Below are positions 15,311 through 29,969 of a DNA stretch of 64,000 nt, in pieces. The notes below the pieces were generated by a model. The model saw only the letters and a program-made list of their open reading frames with translations. It had not been told where the DNA came from and made no database searches. The DNA comes from Sulfuricurvum sp. Lineage in GTDB: Bacteria; Campylobacterota; Campylobacteria; Campylobacterales; Sulfurimonadaceae. Position numbers and translations under genes: made by a program. Every line of letters begins with the position of its first letter. The stretch's first letter is position 1. Location: assembly GCA_030692765.1 (NCBI GenBank), contig JAUYUB010000016.1, positions 40,341 through 104,340 of the forward strand, written 5' to 3'.

Positions 15311-17011
15311 TTACGACGAACAGCTGATGTGAGATATACCGGCGATGTCAAAGAAGTGAGCAGGTTTTTCCCGATAGTATTTCTCTTCTATTTCACTGGA
15401 CTGCTCATCATAAGGGTGTGTCATCACCTCTTGCAACTCCCTGATAAGTGTATAGTCTCCGGCGGTTGCTTGCTGATAAGCGGGTACCAGGAACCATTCT
15501 CTCAACGTGTATTTTGGATTGACCCGTTTCATCTGCTGTGAGAGCTTCTCGCGAGACTCTGGAGTAGCGGCATCTATAAGTGATTTCCATTTTTCCAGCC
15601 ATGCTGACCAGCTCTCTAAGAGTTTTTTATCAAGAAACGTCTCATCGTAAAAGCTTCTTAGAAGTGGACTAATCTCATCAGGTACCGATGAGAGCTCACG
15701 GAAGAAGATCGTATAATCAACGTGAGTCTGGACCATGAGGCTAAAAAGTTCTTGGACCAGTGCGGCATCATAGGTGGAGAGACCCAGTTTTGCCGTCAAC
15801 ATCTTCTCCATTTGCTCTAGCATGATTTGAGAAAAACCATGGTCGATCTCATCGAGCCGGCTTTGAACATCGGGATTTGACTCTATGAGCGGTTTTAGCG
15901 CCGAGCAAAACATGTGAAAGTTGCGTTGGGCAGCCTGAGGCTGATTGAAAAATGAGAAATGGACTCCGCCACCCGTCCAAGGCTGATATTTCGGGTCAAA
16001 CATATCGATAAACCCAAACGGACCATAATCGAGAGTAAATCCTCCTGCCGCACAGTTGTCACCGTTGAAATTTCCTTGGCAGTAGCCCACACGAATCCAA
16101 TTGGCAACAAGAGCTGTGAGGCGACTTCGGAACTCACGTGCTAACAAGAGCACTTTTTCTTCAAAAGGCAACTGCGTATCTATGGTCTCACTGTATTCAC
16201 GCTCAATCAAGTGCAATACGATCTGCTCGAGCTCTTTGTGCGCTTTTGAGTGTTCGCTTTTACGCGCGCGACGCCCGAAAAGCTCTATCTGACCTACGCG
16301 AAGAAACGAGGGTGCGACTCGTGTCGTGATCGCTACGTCTTCTTCGATCATCACTTCGGGGTCTCGTGAATACGATCCCTGATTAAACCAAGGGCGTTTT
16401 ACCTTCTCCGTTTTAGAGGTGTACAGTGTGAGCGAACGTGAGGTCGGTACGCCCAGTGCGTACATGTGCTCCTGTGCCAAAAACTCTCTTATACTTGAAC
16501 GCAATACCGCACGTCCGTCAGCTCCGCGGCAGTAGGGGGTTCTGCCGCCCCCTTTGAGCTGCATTTCCCAGTGTTTTCCGTTGATATTCGCCTCCAGGAT
16601 GGAAACGGCACGTCCGTCACCGTAACCGTTGCCTGTCTGAAAAGGGCACTGATTATAGTATTCTGTGCCATAGATCGAGAGGGCATAGCCCGTCGCCCAA
16701 CCATGAGTGCGTAAAGGTTTTGGCAGTTGTGAAGCATCGCCCGAGAACATCCGCATGAAATCCTCAGAGGTTGCGAGGGCATCATCGAATCCAAGCTCTT
16801 TAAAAAAAGTCTGACTGTGGGCTATGTAGTGCGGCTCTTTGATAGGGGTAGGGTTCACGGGGACATAGTGGCCTGAGAACACTTGTCGGGGAGAATGATC
16901 GACTCCGTCTGCGCTCGCCTCAGGATCAGGAGTGAGTGTGTTTAGGAGCGAATAATCTGCCAATTTTGCTAGATCGTCCAGTGTTTTTATAGGTGCAGAA
17001 GTGTCATTCAT
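15311..17011 (-). CDS. selO: Protein adenylyltransferase SelO (YdiU family)
   Basis: A 566-residue SelO-family pseudokinase. Characterised members transfer AMP from ATP to Ser, Thr or Tyr of target proteins and take part in redox stress responses. Strong family segments are seen: [68 protein letters not shown] (ATP/metal site) and NPKYTLREW. The protein ends in S-C-S-S. In animals this end holds a selenocysteine (U-S-S), so the Cys here is at the matching redox position. No operon partner is seen; the gene downstream is convergent. Confidence 0.93.
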   Translation of the reverse strand: MNDTSAPIKTLDDLAKLADYSLLNTLTPDPEASADGVDHSPRQVFSGHYVPVNPTPIKEPHYIAHSQTFFKELGFDDALATSEDFMRMFSGDASQLPKPLRTHGWATGYALSIYGTEYYNQCPFQTGNGYGDGRAVSILEANINGKHWEMQLKGGGRTPYCRGADGRAVLRSSIREFLAQEHMYALGVPTSRSLTLYTSKTEKVKRPWFNQGSYSRDPEVMIEEDVAITTRVAPSFLRVGQIELFGRRARKSEHSKAHKELEQIVLHLIEREYSETIDTQLPFEEKVLLLAREFRSRLTALVANWIRVGYCQGNFNGDNCAAGGFTLDYGPFGFIDMFDPKYQPWTGGGVHFSFFNQPQAAQRNFHMFCSALKPLIESNPDVQSRLDEIDHGFSQIMLEQMEKMLTAKLGLSTYDAALVQELFSLMVQTHVDYTIFFRELSSVPDEISPLLRSFYDETFLDKKLLESWSAWLEKWKSLIDAATPESREKLSQQMKRVNPKYTLREWFLVPAYQQATAGDYTLIRELQEVMTHPYDEQSSEIEEKYYREKPAHFFDIAGISHISCSS

Positions 17012-17134
17012 GGCGATAAAATACCTTCATTATTTATATTTTTGTTCAGTTTAGAGGAATTATATATTTGGAAGGTCAAACAAGAGACAGCAAAAGAATC
17101 TAATTATTTTGTACAAGATTAGGAGTCAGATGAA

Positions 17135-17743
17135 TCAGATGATCCAATTCCTGATCGGAATCCTCATCCTGATACGATAGCGTATCAGCGGGAAGACGAC
17201 CAAAGAGGACCCGATGGTCATATAGACGGGCAGCAACAGACTCTCCAGCGTGTAGTGCTCGATCCCAAAAACACCGATGAATGATCCCAGAAAGAAGCAG
17301 ATCCATACCAGTGGTGTCTCCTCATCGGGAGCACTTATCACAAAGCGAAGTGTCGGCAAGAGGGCGCAAAAGTCTGCGGCTATGGCTATGATAGTAGGCA
17401 AGACGCCCGAACTGTTTTTAAAGATGAGCCAAATCACGATGGCGCAGAGTCCCACAAGCAGGGAGAACTTTTCCAAAGTATCAGGTTTGAGGTTCTCACC
17501 CCGAAAGAGGGTCAACACAAAGATCAGTGTCGGATTGATCCAAAAAATAACAGTGAGCATCCGAGTGACCTGATCGGCTGTGTCGGGGGTGATCAGCCAA
17601 AAGGCAAAACCTATGATACTCCAAATAAACCAGGAAATACGGTTGGGTTTCACAGTGCCTCGAAAGATACTGATCGTATAGGGGACAATAGAGACAGCCA
17701 TGATGAATTGGGCTGCCAAACCAAAGTAGTAAGGTTCTAACAT
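17135..17743 (-). CDS. Multi-pass membrane protein, PQ-loop-like
   Basis: A 202-residue, very hydrophobic protein with about six or seven helices. Two related halves can be seen: a segment VPYTISIFRGTVKPNRISW near residues 20-38, and LLPTLRFVISAPDEETPLVW near 128-147. Pro-bearing helices followed by a charged loop and a Trp suggest the PQ-loop/SWEET-type repeat. I infer a transporter or membrane sensor but recognise no exact family. It ends with a basic Arg-rich tail. It lies upstream of selO on the same strand, 123 bases away. Confidence 0.65.
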   Translation of the reverse strand: MLEPYYFGLAAQFIMAVSIVPYTISIFRGTVKPNRISWFIWSIIGFAFWLITPDTADQVTRMLTVIFWINPTLIFVLTLFRGENLKPDTLEKFSLLVGLCAIVIWLIFKNSSGVLPTIIAIAADFCALLPTLRFVISAPDEETPLVWICFFLGSFIGVFGIEHYTLESLLLPVYMTIGSSLVVFPLIRYRIRMRIPIRNWII

Positions 17744-17829
17744 TCTATTGCGTTATAAGATGAATTGTCGATAGCCATGTAATGATCCTTTGTCACATTA
17801 TATATTTCCTCCAATTAATCTAGCAGCAG

Positions 17830-17850
17830 TATAATTCCTATAACAGGAGA
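17830..17850 (+). promoter_or_regulatory. -10 box and ribosome site of the sirtuin gene
   Basis: TATAAT at 17830-17835 with AGGAG at 17846-17850 just before ATG 17855. No clear -35 is seen, as is common in Campylobacterota. The 5' leader would be only about a dozen bases. Confidence 0.45.
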
Positions 17851-17854
17851 ATTA

Positions 17855-18553
17855 ATGAAAAAAGTTCTTATTTTAAGCGGTGCAGGTATCAGCGCCGAAA
17901 GCGGTATCCGTACATTTCGTGATGCCGACGGTTTATGGGAAGAGTATGATGTCATGGAAGTATGCTCGGTTGAGGGCTTCGCACGAAATCCAAAACTGGT
18001 CGCTGATTTTTACGATGCGAGACGCCGCGATCTGGAAGATAAATCTTTCAATACAGCTCATGAGATGGTGGCCCGTTTAAAAGCAAAATACCCTCACCAA
18101 ATCGATGTTTTGACCCAAAATGTCGATGATCTGTTTGAACGTGCCGGTTGTGATGAGGTTCTCCATTTGCATGGGACGTTGACGCAGTTGCGCTGTGAGG
18201 ATTGCGGACGGGTCTTTATGATAGGGTATGAGTCTCAAATAGGGGTCGTGTGTCCTGGATGTGAGAGTGACCGAATCCGTCACAATGTCGTGATGTTCGG
18301 AGAAGCGGCACCGATGTATGAGAAGCTTCAGGAATCGGTTGAGGAGTGTGACATGCTCGTGGTGATCGGGACGAGCGGTCAGGTTATCAATGTGGCGGCA
18401 ATCGCACAATGGTTTGATCATTCGATCCTAAACAACTACGATTCTGATCCGATGCTGGATCGCCATTTTCAGAACCGATATATTGAAAAAGCGACGACTG
18501 CCGCAGCGAAGATCGAGGGGGATATTGAAAGATTTTTAGCTGAAAATGGCTAA
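17855..18553 (+). CDS. cobB: NAD-dependent protein deacylase, sirtuin (CobB-like)
   Basis: A 232-residue class III sirtuin, which removes acyl groups from protein lysines using NAD. It has GAGISAESGIRTFRD (NAD binding), TQNVDDLFERAG, the catalytic His in LHLHGTL, and a zinc ribbon with C-x2-C and C-x2-C (CEDCG and CPGCE). RHNVVMFGE and VIGTSGQVINVA follow. The Tyr-x-x-Arg pair in FYDARR matches the residues that allow succinyl or malonyl groups in SIRT5-type enzymes, so desuccinylase activity is likely as well as deacetylase. A good AGGAG precedes ATG 17855. Confidence 0.93.
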   Translation: MKKVLILSGAGISAESGIRTFRDADGLWEEYDVMEVCSVEGFARNPKLVADFYDARRRDLEDKSFNTAHEMVARLKAKYPHQIDVLTQNVDDLFERAGCDEVLHLHGTLTQLRCEDCGRVFMIGYESQIGVVCPGCESDRIRHNVVMFGEAAPMYEKLQESVEECDMLVVIGTSGQVINVAAIAQWFDHSILNNYDSDPMLDRHFQNRYIEKATTAAAKIEGDIERFLAENG

Positions 18554-18596
18554 GGTTCTATTAAAGAAATATTTTATGAAAGGAGGGAGGATAAAA

Positions 18597-23767
<5,171 letters not shown>

Positions 23768-23774
23768 GATATAA

Positions 23775-24485
23775 ATGAGATTAGACAGTTATTTGGTAGA
23801 AATAGGGCTGACAGAGAGCCGAAATAAAGCACAACAGTTGATAAAAGACCACGCAGTCAGTGTGGATGGCAAGATCATTGATAAAGTATCGTTTGAAGCG
23901 GATGAGACGATGAGCGTAACGATGGCGGATAATGCGCAGTATGTCAGTCGTGCCGCGATCAAGCTCAAAGGAATTCTACCGTTTACGCAGTGGGATCTTA
24001 CTGGGCTGAATGCTCTTGATATCGGTTCAAGCACGGGCGGATTTACGCAAGTTCTGTTGGAAGAGGGAGTCGCGCACGTGACGTGTGTGGATGTGGGAAG
24101 TGATCAGCTCCATCCTAGTCTACGCAGTGACAGTCGAGTAAGTGTTTTTGAAAATACCGATATTCGTAATTTTGCTCCTGAAAAGACCTATGAGATGGTG
24201 ACGTGTGATGTTGCTTTTATCCCTTTAGAGTTGGTGCTTGAATCGATTGACCGATTGAGTTCTCGCAATATCATTATCTTGTTCAAGCCGCAGTTTCAAG
24301 TGGGACGTGAGGTAAAGCGGGACAAAAACGGCGTGGTCAAAGATGATAAGGCGATTGGAAAAGCGATGATCCGCTTTGAAGACACCTGCGCACTTTTGGG
24401 ATGGAAACTCATTGCCAAAGAGACTGCGCACATCGCGGGTAAAGAGGGTAATCAGGAAACGTGTTATGGCTTTGTCAAAAATTGA
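23775..24485 (+). CDS. tlyA: 16S/23S rRNA 2'-O-methyltransferase TlyA
   Basis: A 236-residue TlyA-family protein. The N-terminal S4 RNA-binding domain (about 1-60) has LDSYLVEIGLTESRNKAQQLI and VSVDGK. An FtsJ-type Rossmann methyltransferase follows, with ALDIGSSTGGFTQVLL (SAM site), TCDVAFIPLE and LFKPQFQVG. Known TlyA methylates cytidine ribose in rRNA and affects capreomycin sensitivity. In Campylobacter it affects motility and biofilm. AAAAGGGA precedes the ATG. The next gene, ribF, starts 20 bases before its stop. Confidence 0.9.
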   Translation: MRLDSYLVEIGLTESRNKAQQLIKDHAVSVDGKIIDKVSFEADETMSVTMADNAQYVSRAAIKLKGILPFTQWDLTGLNALDIGSSTGGFTQVLLEEGVAHVTCVDVGSDQLHPSLRSDSRVSVFENTDIRNFAPEKTYEMVTCDVAFIPLELVLESIDRLSSRNIIILFKPQFQVGREVKRDKNGVVKDDKAIGKAMIRFEDTCALLGWKLIAKETAHIAGKEGNQETCYGFVKN

Positions 24486-25293
24486 TTCCATCGCCATTGG
24501 CGGATTTGACGGGATGCACATTGGGCATCAGCAACTCTTTAATGAACTGGGTGAGCATGGGGCGATTGTAGTTATCGAGACAGGGTATGCGAATATGACT
24601 CCGGGTCGTGAGCGTGAAAAACATACCCATTATCCGATTGTTTATTATCCGCTGGATGATATCCGTCATTTGGAAGGCGAGGAATTTGTTCATCACTTGC
24701 TGGCGCAATTTCCGCACTTAAAAAAGATGGTAGTGGGGTATGATTTTCATTTTGGAAAAGACCGCCGCTATTCCCATGAGGACCTAAATAGATTTTTTGC
24801 GGGTGTTGTGTGTGTCATCGAACAAGTAACGATTGACAATGACTCTGTCCATTCCCATAAGATCAGGGCGAAACTGCAAATCGGGGACATACACGGTGCG
24901 AACCGATTTTTGGGGCACAACTATTGTATCAGCGGAACCGTTGTTTCAGGGCAGGGGCTGGGAAAAAAAGAGCTCGCTCCTACACTGAACTTGGAGTGCC
25001 AAGGATTTTTGGTTCCCCAAGAGGGCGTATACGCTACTCTAACTCGACTTGATGATGAAGAACATTATCATCCATCGGTTGCCTTTATGGGACATCGGGT
25101 CTGTACCGACGGTTCGTATGCGATAGAGAGTCATATTTTGGACATGGATGTACAGAAGGTTCGCAAGGCAACCATCTGTTTTGTCCGTTTTTTACGCAAA
25201 AATCAAAAGTTTGAGACCTTAGAGTTGTTAAAAGAGGCCATTGCAGCTGATATTTTAACCGCAAAAAAAGAACTTTGTCATTTGAGTTTATAG
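24466..25293 (+). CDS. ribF: Bifunctional riboflavin kinase / FAD synthetase
   Basis: A 275-residue enzyme making FMN then FAD from riboflavin. The FAD synthetase half has IGGFDGMHIGHQ (the HxGH-type nucleotide site) and VVGYDFHFGKDRR. The kinase half (about 165-270) has ISGTVVSGQGLGKKELAPTLNLE and VCTDGSYAIESHIL. The segment normally G-R-x-L-G-F-P-T-A-N reads KKELAPTLN, and the usual R-x-G after the HFG motif reads RRYSH, both departures from the wider family. The start ATG 24466 is preferred over an in-frame ATG at 24376 because the latter adds 30 residues overlapping tlyA and lacks a ribosome site. Confidence 0.88.
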   Translation: MALSKIDSIAIGGFDGMHIGHQQLFNELGEHGAIVVIETGYANMTPGREREKHTHYPIVYYPLDDIRHLEGEEFVHHLLAQFPHLKKMVVGYDFHFGKDRRYSHEDLNRFFAGVVCVIEQVTIDNDSVHSHKIRAKLQIGDIHGANRFLGHNYCISGTVVSGQGLGKKELAPTLNLECQGFLVPQEGVYATLTRLDDEEHYHPSVAFMGHRVCTDGSYAIESHILDMDVQKVRKATICFVRFLRKNQKFETLELLKEAIAADILTAKKELCHLSL

Positions 25294-25319
25294 GAGTTTA
25301 AACTCAATTCTATTATAAT
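25282..25319 (+). promoter_or_regulatory. Hairpin at the ribF end overlapping an atpB promoter -10
   Basis: TTGAGTTTA (25282-25290) and TAAACTCAA (25299-25307) form a 9-bp stem with the ribF stop codon in its loop. An alternative perfect palindrome, GAGTTTAAACTC (25294-25305), competes with it. A perfect TATAAT lies at 25314-25319, 35 bases before atpB. The hairpin may end ribF transcription or be an operator; the TATAAT fits a separate atpB promoter. Confidence 0.5.
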
Positions 25320-25353
25320 CATGCCAATATTACCCGCAAAGGAACGCTAACTC

Positions 25354-26031
25354 ATGGGCGAATTGTTTACTTTCTTTGGTCTTTACAGCGAAGATCATGC
25401 TTTTATCTTTCTAACACACATGTTGCTTGCAGCAGCAATCGTAATCATTCTTGCACGTATGGCAACGGCTAATCTTCGTTTGGTTCCAACAGGAACACAG
25501 AACGTTATGGAAGCATACCTTAACGGTGTTTTGGCAATGGGTGCGGATGTTATGGGTAAAACGGAAGCGCGTCGCTACCTTCCGTTGGTTGCAACTATCG
25601 GTTTATTTGTAGGTATCGCAAACGTAATTGGGGTTATTCCTGGTTTTGAAGCACCGAGTGCCTTTTTGGATTTCACCCTAGCATTAGCCTTGGTTGTTTT
25701 CACGTATTACAACTTTGAGGGTATTCGTCGTAATGGTTTGATTACGTATTTCAAACACTTCATGGGTCCAGTATGGTGGTTGGCATGGTTGATGTTCCCA
25801 ATCGAGATCGTTTCTCATATCTCTCGTGTTATCTCTTTGAGTTTCCGATTATTCGGTAACGTCAAAGGGGACGATATGTTCTTGATGGTTATTTTGATGT
25901 TAGCTCCATGGTTGTTGCCAATGATCCCTTTTGCACTTTTGACTTTTATGGCATTTTTGCAAGCGTTTATCTTTATGATGCTTACTTATGTTTATCTTGG
26001 CGGTGCAGTACTTCTTAGCGACGATCACTAA
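25354..26031 (+). CDS. atpB: F1Fo ATP synthase subunit a
   Basis: A 225-residue integral membrane protein forming the proton half-channels next to the c ring. It has five or six hydrophobic helices. The essential Arg is in [14 protein letters not shown], followed by the helix bearing [17 protein letters not shown] and the conserved final helix [22 protein letters not shown] stands eleven bases upstream of the ATG. No other ATP synthase genes are near, as is usual in Campylobacterota, where atpB is separate from the main atp cluster. Confidence 0.95.
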   Translation: MGELFTFFGLYSEDHAFIFLTHMLLAAAIVIILARMATANLRLVPTGTQNVMEAYLNGVLAMGADVMGKTEARRYLPLVATIGLFVGIANVIGVIPGFEAPSAFLDFTLALALVVFTYYNFEGIRRNGLITYFKHFMGPVWWLAWLMFPIEIVSHISRVISLSFRLFGNVKGDDMFLMVILMLAPWLLPMIPFALLTFMAFLQAFIFMMLTYVYLGGAVLLSDDH

Positions 26032-26041
26032 GAAAACCTCC

Positions 26042-26329
26042 ATGAAAAGCCGCAATACACATGATACACTTCTAAGCTTCCTTGGAGGGGCTTCGTGGGG
26101 ATTCGCGATTGTCGGCACTTGGGTAACGTTTCAATCTTTTATCTTCTTGGGCGTTGTTACCGCGTTATTATTTGCTTTCCTTTTCCTCTTTATCGCATTG
26201 TTTTCGATTGTCATTTTGGAAAACCTTTCAATGTCGAGAGATCGTCATAATGAGTTATCGAAGCAAACGGCAATTTTAAGCGAAATACGTGATGCCCTTA
26301 ACTCTAATTCGTCTCCAGCGCAAGAGTGA
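26042..26329 (+). CDS. Small two-helix membrane protein
   Basis: A 95-residue protein with two hydrophobic helices (about 17-35 and 37-60), a short loop between them, and a charged C-terminal segment (SRDRHNELSKQTAIL-type) likely in the cytoplasm and coiled. It lies 10 bases after atpB and overlaps thiE by 4 bases (GTGA). The placement after atpB recalls small AtpI-like proteins, but the sequence does not allow that claim. The ATG at 26042 is preferred over an in-frame start at 25988 inside atpB. Confidence 0.7.
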   Translation: MKSRNTHDTLLSFLGGASWGFAIVGTWVTFQSFIFLGVVTALLFAFLFLFIALFSIVILENLSMSRDRHNELSKQTAILSEIRDALNSNSSPAQE

Positions 26330-26880
26330 AGTCCTATTTAATTACCGATCCTCTTTTTTACGGTCACTCTATTGAAACATTGACTGACCGTTTAAAGAGT
26401 GTATTTGATCACCATACTCCTGATTATGCCCTTTTCCGTGACAAAGAAACCCCTTTTTACCCTGAACTTGCACGTGTATTTATTGATACTTGCCGAGAAA
26501 ATAATGTGGCTAATGTCTTAGTACATGGGGATCCTCTTATCGCGTATCAAATTGGAGCAGACGGTGTCCATCTGACCTCTCATCAATTTTATGAGATAGG
26601 GCATGCTAAATCACGAGGATTGTATGTGGTTGTCAGTACTCATACCCAGATGGAAGCATTGATGGCGCAAGGATTGGGTGCAGATTCTGTGACCTACAGC
26701 CCTATTTTTGCTTCTCCAAACAAAGGCGAACCCAAGGGTTTAGAGGATTTAAAACAAATAGTGGATAAAATAAGTATACCTATTTTTGCGTTGGGGGGCA
26801 TACTCTCTCAAGAGCAGATAAATGAAGTCGAAGCAGCCGGCGCTTACGGATTTGCATCGATACGTTATTTTATACGCTGA
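26326..26880 (+). CDS. thiE: Thiamine-phosphate synthase-like protein (ThiE/TenI)
   Basis: A 184-residue TIM-barrel protein of the ThiE/TenI family, which couples the thiazole and pyrimidine phosphates to make thiamine phosphate, or (TenI) aromatises the thiazole. It has GADGVHLTS, VVSTHT, the phosphate loop YSPIFASPNKGEPKGL and FALGGI. It is shorter than typical ThiE (about 205-215), and several pyrophosphate-binding residues are hard to place, so TenI-like function is possible. The start is GTG 26326, overlapping the previous stop. The final codons lie in the end of the structured repeat. Confidence 0.78.
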   Translation: MKSYLITDPLFYGHSIETLTDRLKSVFDHHTPDYALFRDKETPFYPELARVFIDTCRENNVANVLVHGDPLIAYQIGADGVHLTSHQFYEIGHAKSRGLYVVVSTHTQMEALMAQGLGADSVTYSPIFASPNKGEPKGLEDLKQIVDKISIPIFALGGILSQEQINEVEAAGAYGFASIRYFIR

Positions 26881-26950
26881 AGGAACAAAGTCCCTCCAGC
26901 TACGCTAGCCGCTGAGGCACTAAAGCTTGCCTCTTAAGAGGCAGAATTTA
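26871..26950 (-). repeat. Structured intergenic repeat, copy 2 (minus orientation)
   Basis: Reverse-oriented partner of the repeat at 23688-23767. The palindrome GCCTCTTAAGAGGC (26929-26942) corresponds to the first hairpin. The identical 18-base block, the TAGCGTAGC block and the terminal hairpin arms (AGGGAC/GTTCCTT on the minus strand) follow. The similarity runs to the last codons of thiE (TTTTATACGCTGA), so here the far end of the element touches a coding 3' end. It separates thiE from gatB. Confidence 0.75.
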
Positions 26951-26971
26951 TTTTTGCAAGGAACTATCAGT

Positions 26972-28402
26972 ATGTTTGAAACAGTCATCGGACTAGAAGT
27001 ACACGTCCAGCTCAACACCGAATCTAAACTTTTTTGTTCATGTCCTACGAGCTTCAACCACGAACAAAACACTAACACCTGTCCGACATGTTTGGCTCTT
27101 CCGGGTGCATTGCCAGTATTAAACAAAGAAGCGTTGAGAAAAGCGGGAATGTTTGGCACTGCTGTAGATGCGACGATCAATCGCACGAGCTTTTTCGATC
27201 GTAAGAGTTACTTTTATCCCGACAGTCCTACGGCATATCAAATTACACAGCTTTATACTCCTATTGTTGAACATGGGAAACTAACGGTTGATTTTGAAGA
27301 TGGTACTCAAAAAGCCATCCGTATCAATCGTGCCCATATCGAATCCGATGCGGGAAAAAATATCCATGAAGGTCCTATCTCAAAAGTCGATTTGAATCGT
27401 GCGGGTACACCATTGGTCGAGATCGTTTCTGAGCCCGATATGCGCAGTGCGGAAGAAGCAATCTTGTATCTTAAAAAACTGCACTCGATTGTCCGTTATT
27501 TGGATATTAGTGATGCAAACATGCAAGAGGGATCATTTCGTGTTGACGTGAATGTCTCGATTCGTCCAAAGGGCGACGAAAAGCTCTACACCCGTGTAGA
27601 GATCAAAAACATCAATAGTTTTCGTTTTATCCAAAAAGCGATCGAGCTAGAAGTAGCGCGTCAGCGCGAGGCATGGGAAGACGGATTGTATGATCAGGAG
27701 ATCGTCCAAGAGACCCGTTTATTTGATCAAAGTAAACAAGAGACCCGGTCAATGCGTGGTAAAGAGGGTGCGGCGGACTATCGCTATTTCCCTGAGCCTG
27801 ATTTGCTCAAAGTAGTGGTGGATGATGCGATGTACACCACGATGCGTAATATCCCGGAACTTCCGGATGCTAAGAAGGAGCGCTTTGTGAGCGAGTTTGG
27901 TGTGCGTCCTTATGATGCGGCAGTGGTTACGGCGACCTTGGAAAGTGCACATTATTTTGAGGCGATGTTGGCATGCGGTATTACAGCGCGTAATGCGATT
28001 ACGTGGCTAACGGTTGAGTTGCAAGGACGTCTCAGTGGCGGAATGAGTGCGGTTGACTCTGTCGTGGATGCTGTGACGCTTGGAACACTTGTAAAGCGCA
28101 TTGAAGAGAACATTATCAGCGGTAAAGCCGCCAAAGAGGTGTTGGACTACTTATTGGCCAATAACAGCGGAGATGTGGATGCGATCATTGACACATTAGG
28201 GCTTAAACAAGTAAGCGATACCGGTGCGCTTGAAGCGTTGATCGATGAGATATTAACGGCGAATGCGGATAAAGTAGCTGAATACAAATCGGGTAAAGAC
28301 AAGTTGTTCGGATTTTTTGTCGGTCAAGCGATGAAAGCATCCAAAGGTTCTGCGAATCCAAATGCCCTCAATGATATTTTGATTGCTAAATTAGCACAAT
28401 AG
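26972..28402 (+). CDS. gatB: Asp-tRNA(Asn)/Glu-tRNA(Gln) amidotransferase subunit B
   Basis: A 476-residue GatB, the subunit that binds the mischarged tRNA and activates the acyl group with ATP for amidation by GatA/GatC. It has the near-invariant start [15 protein letters not shown], the zinc-site Cys pairs (FCSCPTSF and CPTCLALPG), [43 protein letters not shown] and the [23 protein letters not shown] type block. A C-terminal YqeY-like helical tail follows. The ATG at 26972 with AAGGAAC before it is chosen over an upstream in-frame start lying in the repeat. Confidence 0.95.
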   Translation: MFETVIGLEVHVQLNTESKLFCSCPTSFNHEQNTNTCPTCLALPGALPVLNKEALRKAGMFGTAVDATINRTSFFDRKSYFYPDSPTAYQITQLYTPIVEHGKLTVDFEDGTQKAIRINRAHIESDAGKNIHEGPISKVDLNRAGTPLVEIVSEPDMRSAEEAILYLKKLHSIVRYLDISDANMQEGSFRVDVNVSIRPKGDEKLYTRVEIKNINSFRFIQKAIELEVARQREAWEDGLYDQEIVQETRLFDQSKQETRSMRGKEGAADYRYFPEPDLLKVVVDDAMYTTMRNIPELPDAKKERFVSEFGVRPYDAAVVTATLESAHYFEAMLACGITARNAITWLTVELQGRLSGGMSAVDSVVDAVTLGTLVKRIEENIISGKAAKEVLDYLLANNSGDVDAIIDTLGLKQVSDTGALEALIDEILTANADKVAEYKSGKDKLFGFFVGQAMKASKGSANPNALNDILIAKLAQ

Positions 28403-28409
28403 GAACCGT

Positions 28410-29969
28410 ATGTTGGGTCGATGGATTGTCGCTTTTGCATTTTTTATCCATTCGTCTCCCCTATATCGTAATGTTAAAAATACAACCTACAACTTCTTAG
28501 AAAACAGCAACTACCCGTACAAAAAATATTTTGACTTGACGATGATAGCACTGATAATGCTCAGTGTCTATATTCTGATTCGTCAAGTCAAATATGAAAT
28601 GTCATTAAGTTGGCTTTTTTTCAATAATTACATTATTTCACTGATTTTTTTGGTTGAGTATTTACTGCGTTTATGGGTTTACAGTGACAGTACCAAGGTT
28701 ATTATCGATCAGTACGAGCACGATCTTTTCTTGCATCGGCCATTTTCGCTTAGAAAGTCGATGAAAGCGATTTTCAAGCATAAATTGGAGTTTATTTTTT
28801 CTCCTGCGGCAATCATTGATTTATTGGCCATTATGCCGTTTTTCCATGAGTTTAGACTCTTGCGGGTGTTTATACTCTTTCGTGTTTTAAAACTGTTTCG
28901 ATACGCTAAAAGCTTACGCCGTCTTATCTCTATTCTTGCTTCCAAAAAGTTTGAACTTTTAACGCTTGCCTTGTTTGCCATGATTATTATCACGGTTTCT
29001 TCGGTCTTGATTTACGTTATGGAAGCACACAATCCTGCATCGAAAATTACCACCTTGTTTGACGCGGTTTATTGGTCAGTGGTGACGATATTTACCGTAG
29101 GTTATGGTGATTTTGTTCCGGTAACGCATGAAGGTCGTGTCGTTGCAATGGTCATCATTGTTTCGGGTATCGCGGTTATCTCCTTTGCTACTTCTATTAT
29201 CGTGAGTGCTTTTACGGAAAAGCTCGATGAAATCAAAGAAGAAAAAGTTATTGATGACGTCAGTAAATTAGAGAATTTTTATTTGATTTGCGGCTATTCG
29301 TCGTTGAGCCATGAAGTGATTCATCGCTTGAAAAAAATCTTTAAACATATCGTTATCTTGGAAAAAGATCCGCTAAAGGCAAAAGAGGCACAAAGTGAGG
29401 GGTTTATTGTCATCAATGCCGATCCTTCATCCTTGCATACGTATCATACAACCAATATCCAGTTTGAAGAACAGGTCATTGCGGTCATATTGCTAGAAGA
29501 CAGTGATGTCGCTAATGTTTACACGGCATTGACGATACGGGAAATCAATAAAAAAGTTCCTCTTTACTCAATTTTACATCATCATGAAAATCGTAAAAAG
29601 CTTTCATTGGCAGGAATTGATGAGATGGTGAATCCGCACCAATTAGTGGGGTTGATGAGCCAGCGTATCAGTCATCAGCCCATCGCCTATGATGTCATTC
29701 ATGCATTGCGCTTGGGGCATGGGGGAACCGTTATCGAAGAGATTATTTTAGACAGCGGAATGTCAAAGCGGTTTTTTGAATTACTCCTGCATCCTTTGTT
29801 TCATCAGCGTCTGAGCATGTTGGGCATTTATCAAAACAGCACGCAGACTTTTGCATTCAATCCTCAGCCTAGCTATGAGATTCAGGCAGGAGATGTCGCG
29901 ATCGTTGTGGCTAATAAAGCGTTGAGCTATGAGTTTCGTGATCTGTTGCACCGAAAGAAGATGAAATGA
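28410..29969 (+). CDS. Voltage-gated-type K+ channel with RCK (TrkA-N) domain
   Basis: A 519-residue potassium channel with six transmembrane helices. The S4-like helix has regularly spaced Arg and Lys (RLLRVFILFRVLKLFRYAK, about 150-168). The selectivity filter is TVGYGDF. After the pore helix (to about 265) come a cytoplasmic RCK/TrkA-N Rossmann domain (about 290-410) and a TrkA-C-like end. The nucleotide loop reads CGYSSLS rather than G-x-G-x-x-G, so NAD binding is doubtful. It overlaps the next gene, a second RCK protein, by 4 bases. AGGAACC precedes the ATG. Confidence 0.88.
   Translation: MLGRWIVAFAFFIHSSPLYRNVKNTTYNFLENSNYPYKKYFDLTMIALIMLSVYILIRQVKYEMSLSWLFFNNYIISLIFLVEYLLRLWVYSDSTKVIIDQYEHDLFLHRPFSLRKSMKAIFKHKLEFIFSPAAIIDLLAIMPFFHEFRLLRVFILFRVLKLFRYAKSLRRLISILASKKFELLTLALFAMIIITVSSVLIYVMEAHNPASKITTLFDAVYWSVVTIFTVGYGDFVPVTHEGRVVAMVIIVSGIAVISFATSIIVSAFTEKLDEIKEEKVIDDVSKLENFYLICGYSSLSHEVIHRLKKIFKHIVILEKDPLKAKEAQSEGFIVINADPSSLHTYHTTNIQFEEQVIAVILLEDSDVANVYTALTIREINKKVPLYSILHHHENRKKLSLAGIDEMVNPHQLVGLMSQRISHQPIAYDVIHALRLGHGGTVIEEIILDSGMSKRFFELLLHPLFHQRLSMLGIYQNSTQTFAFNPQPSYEIQAGDVAIVVANKALSYEFRDLLHRKKMK

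Noticed and set aside
18546..18596. Upstream ATG start for the PhnD-GGDEF-EAL gene
   Set aside because: No ribosome site, and the added residues push the signal peptide inward. The TTG at 18597 with GGAGGGAGG fits better.
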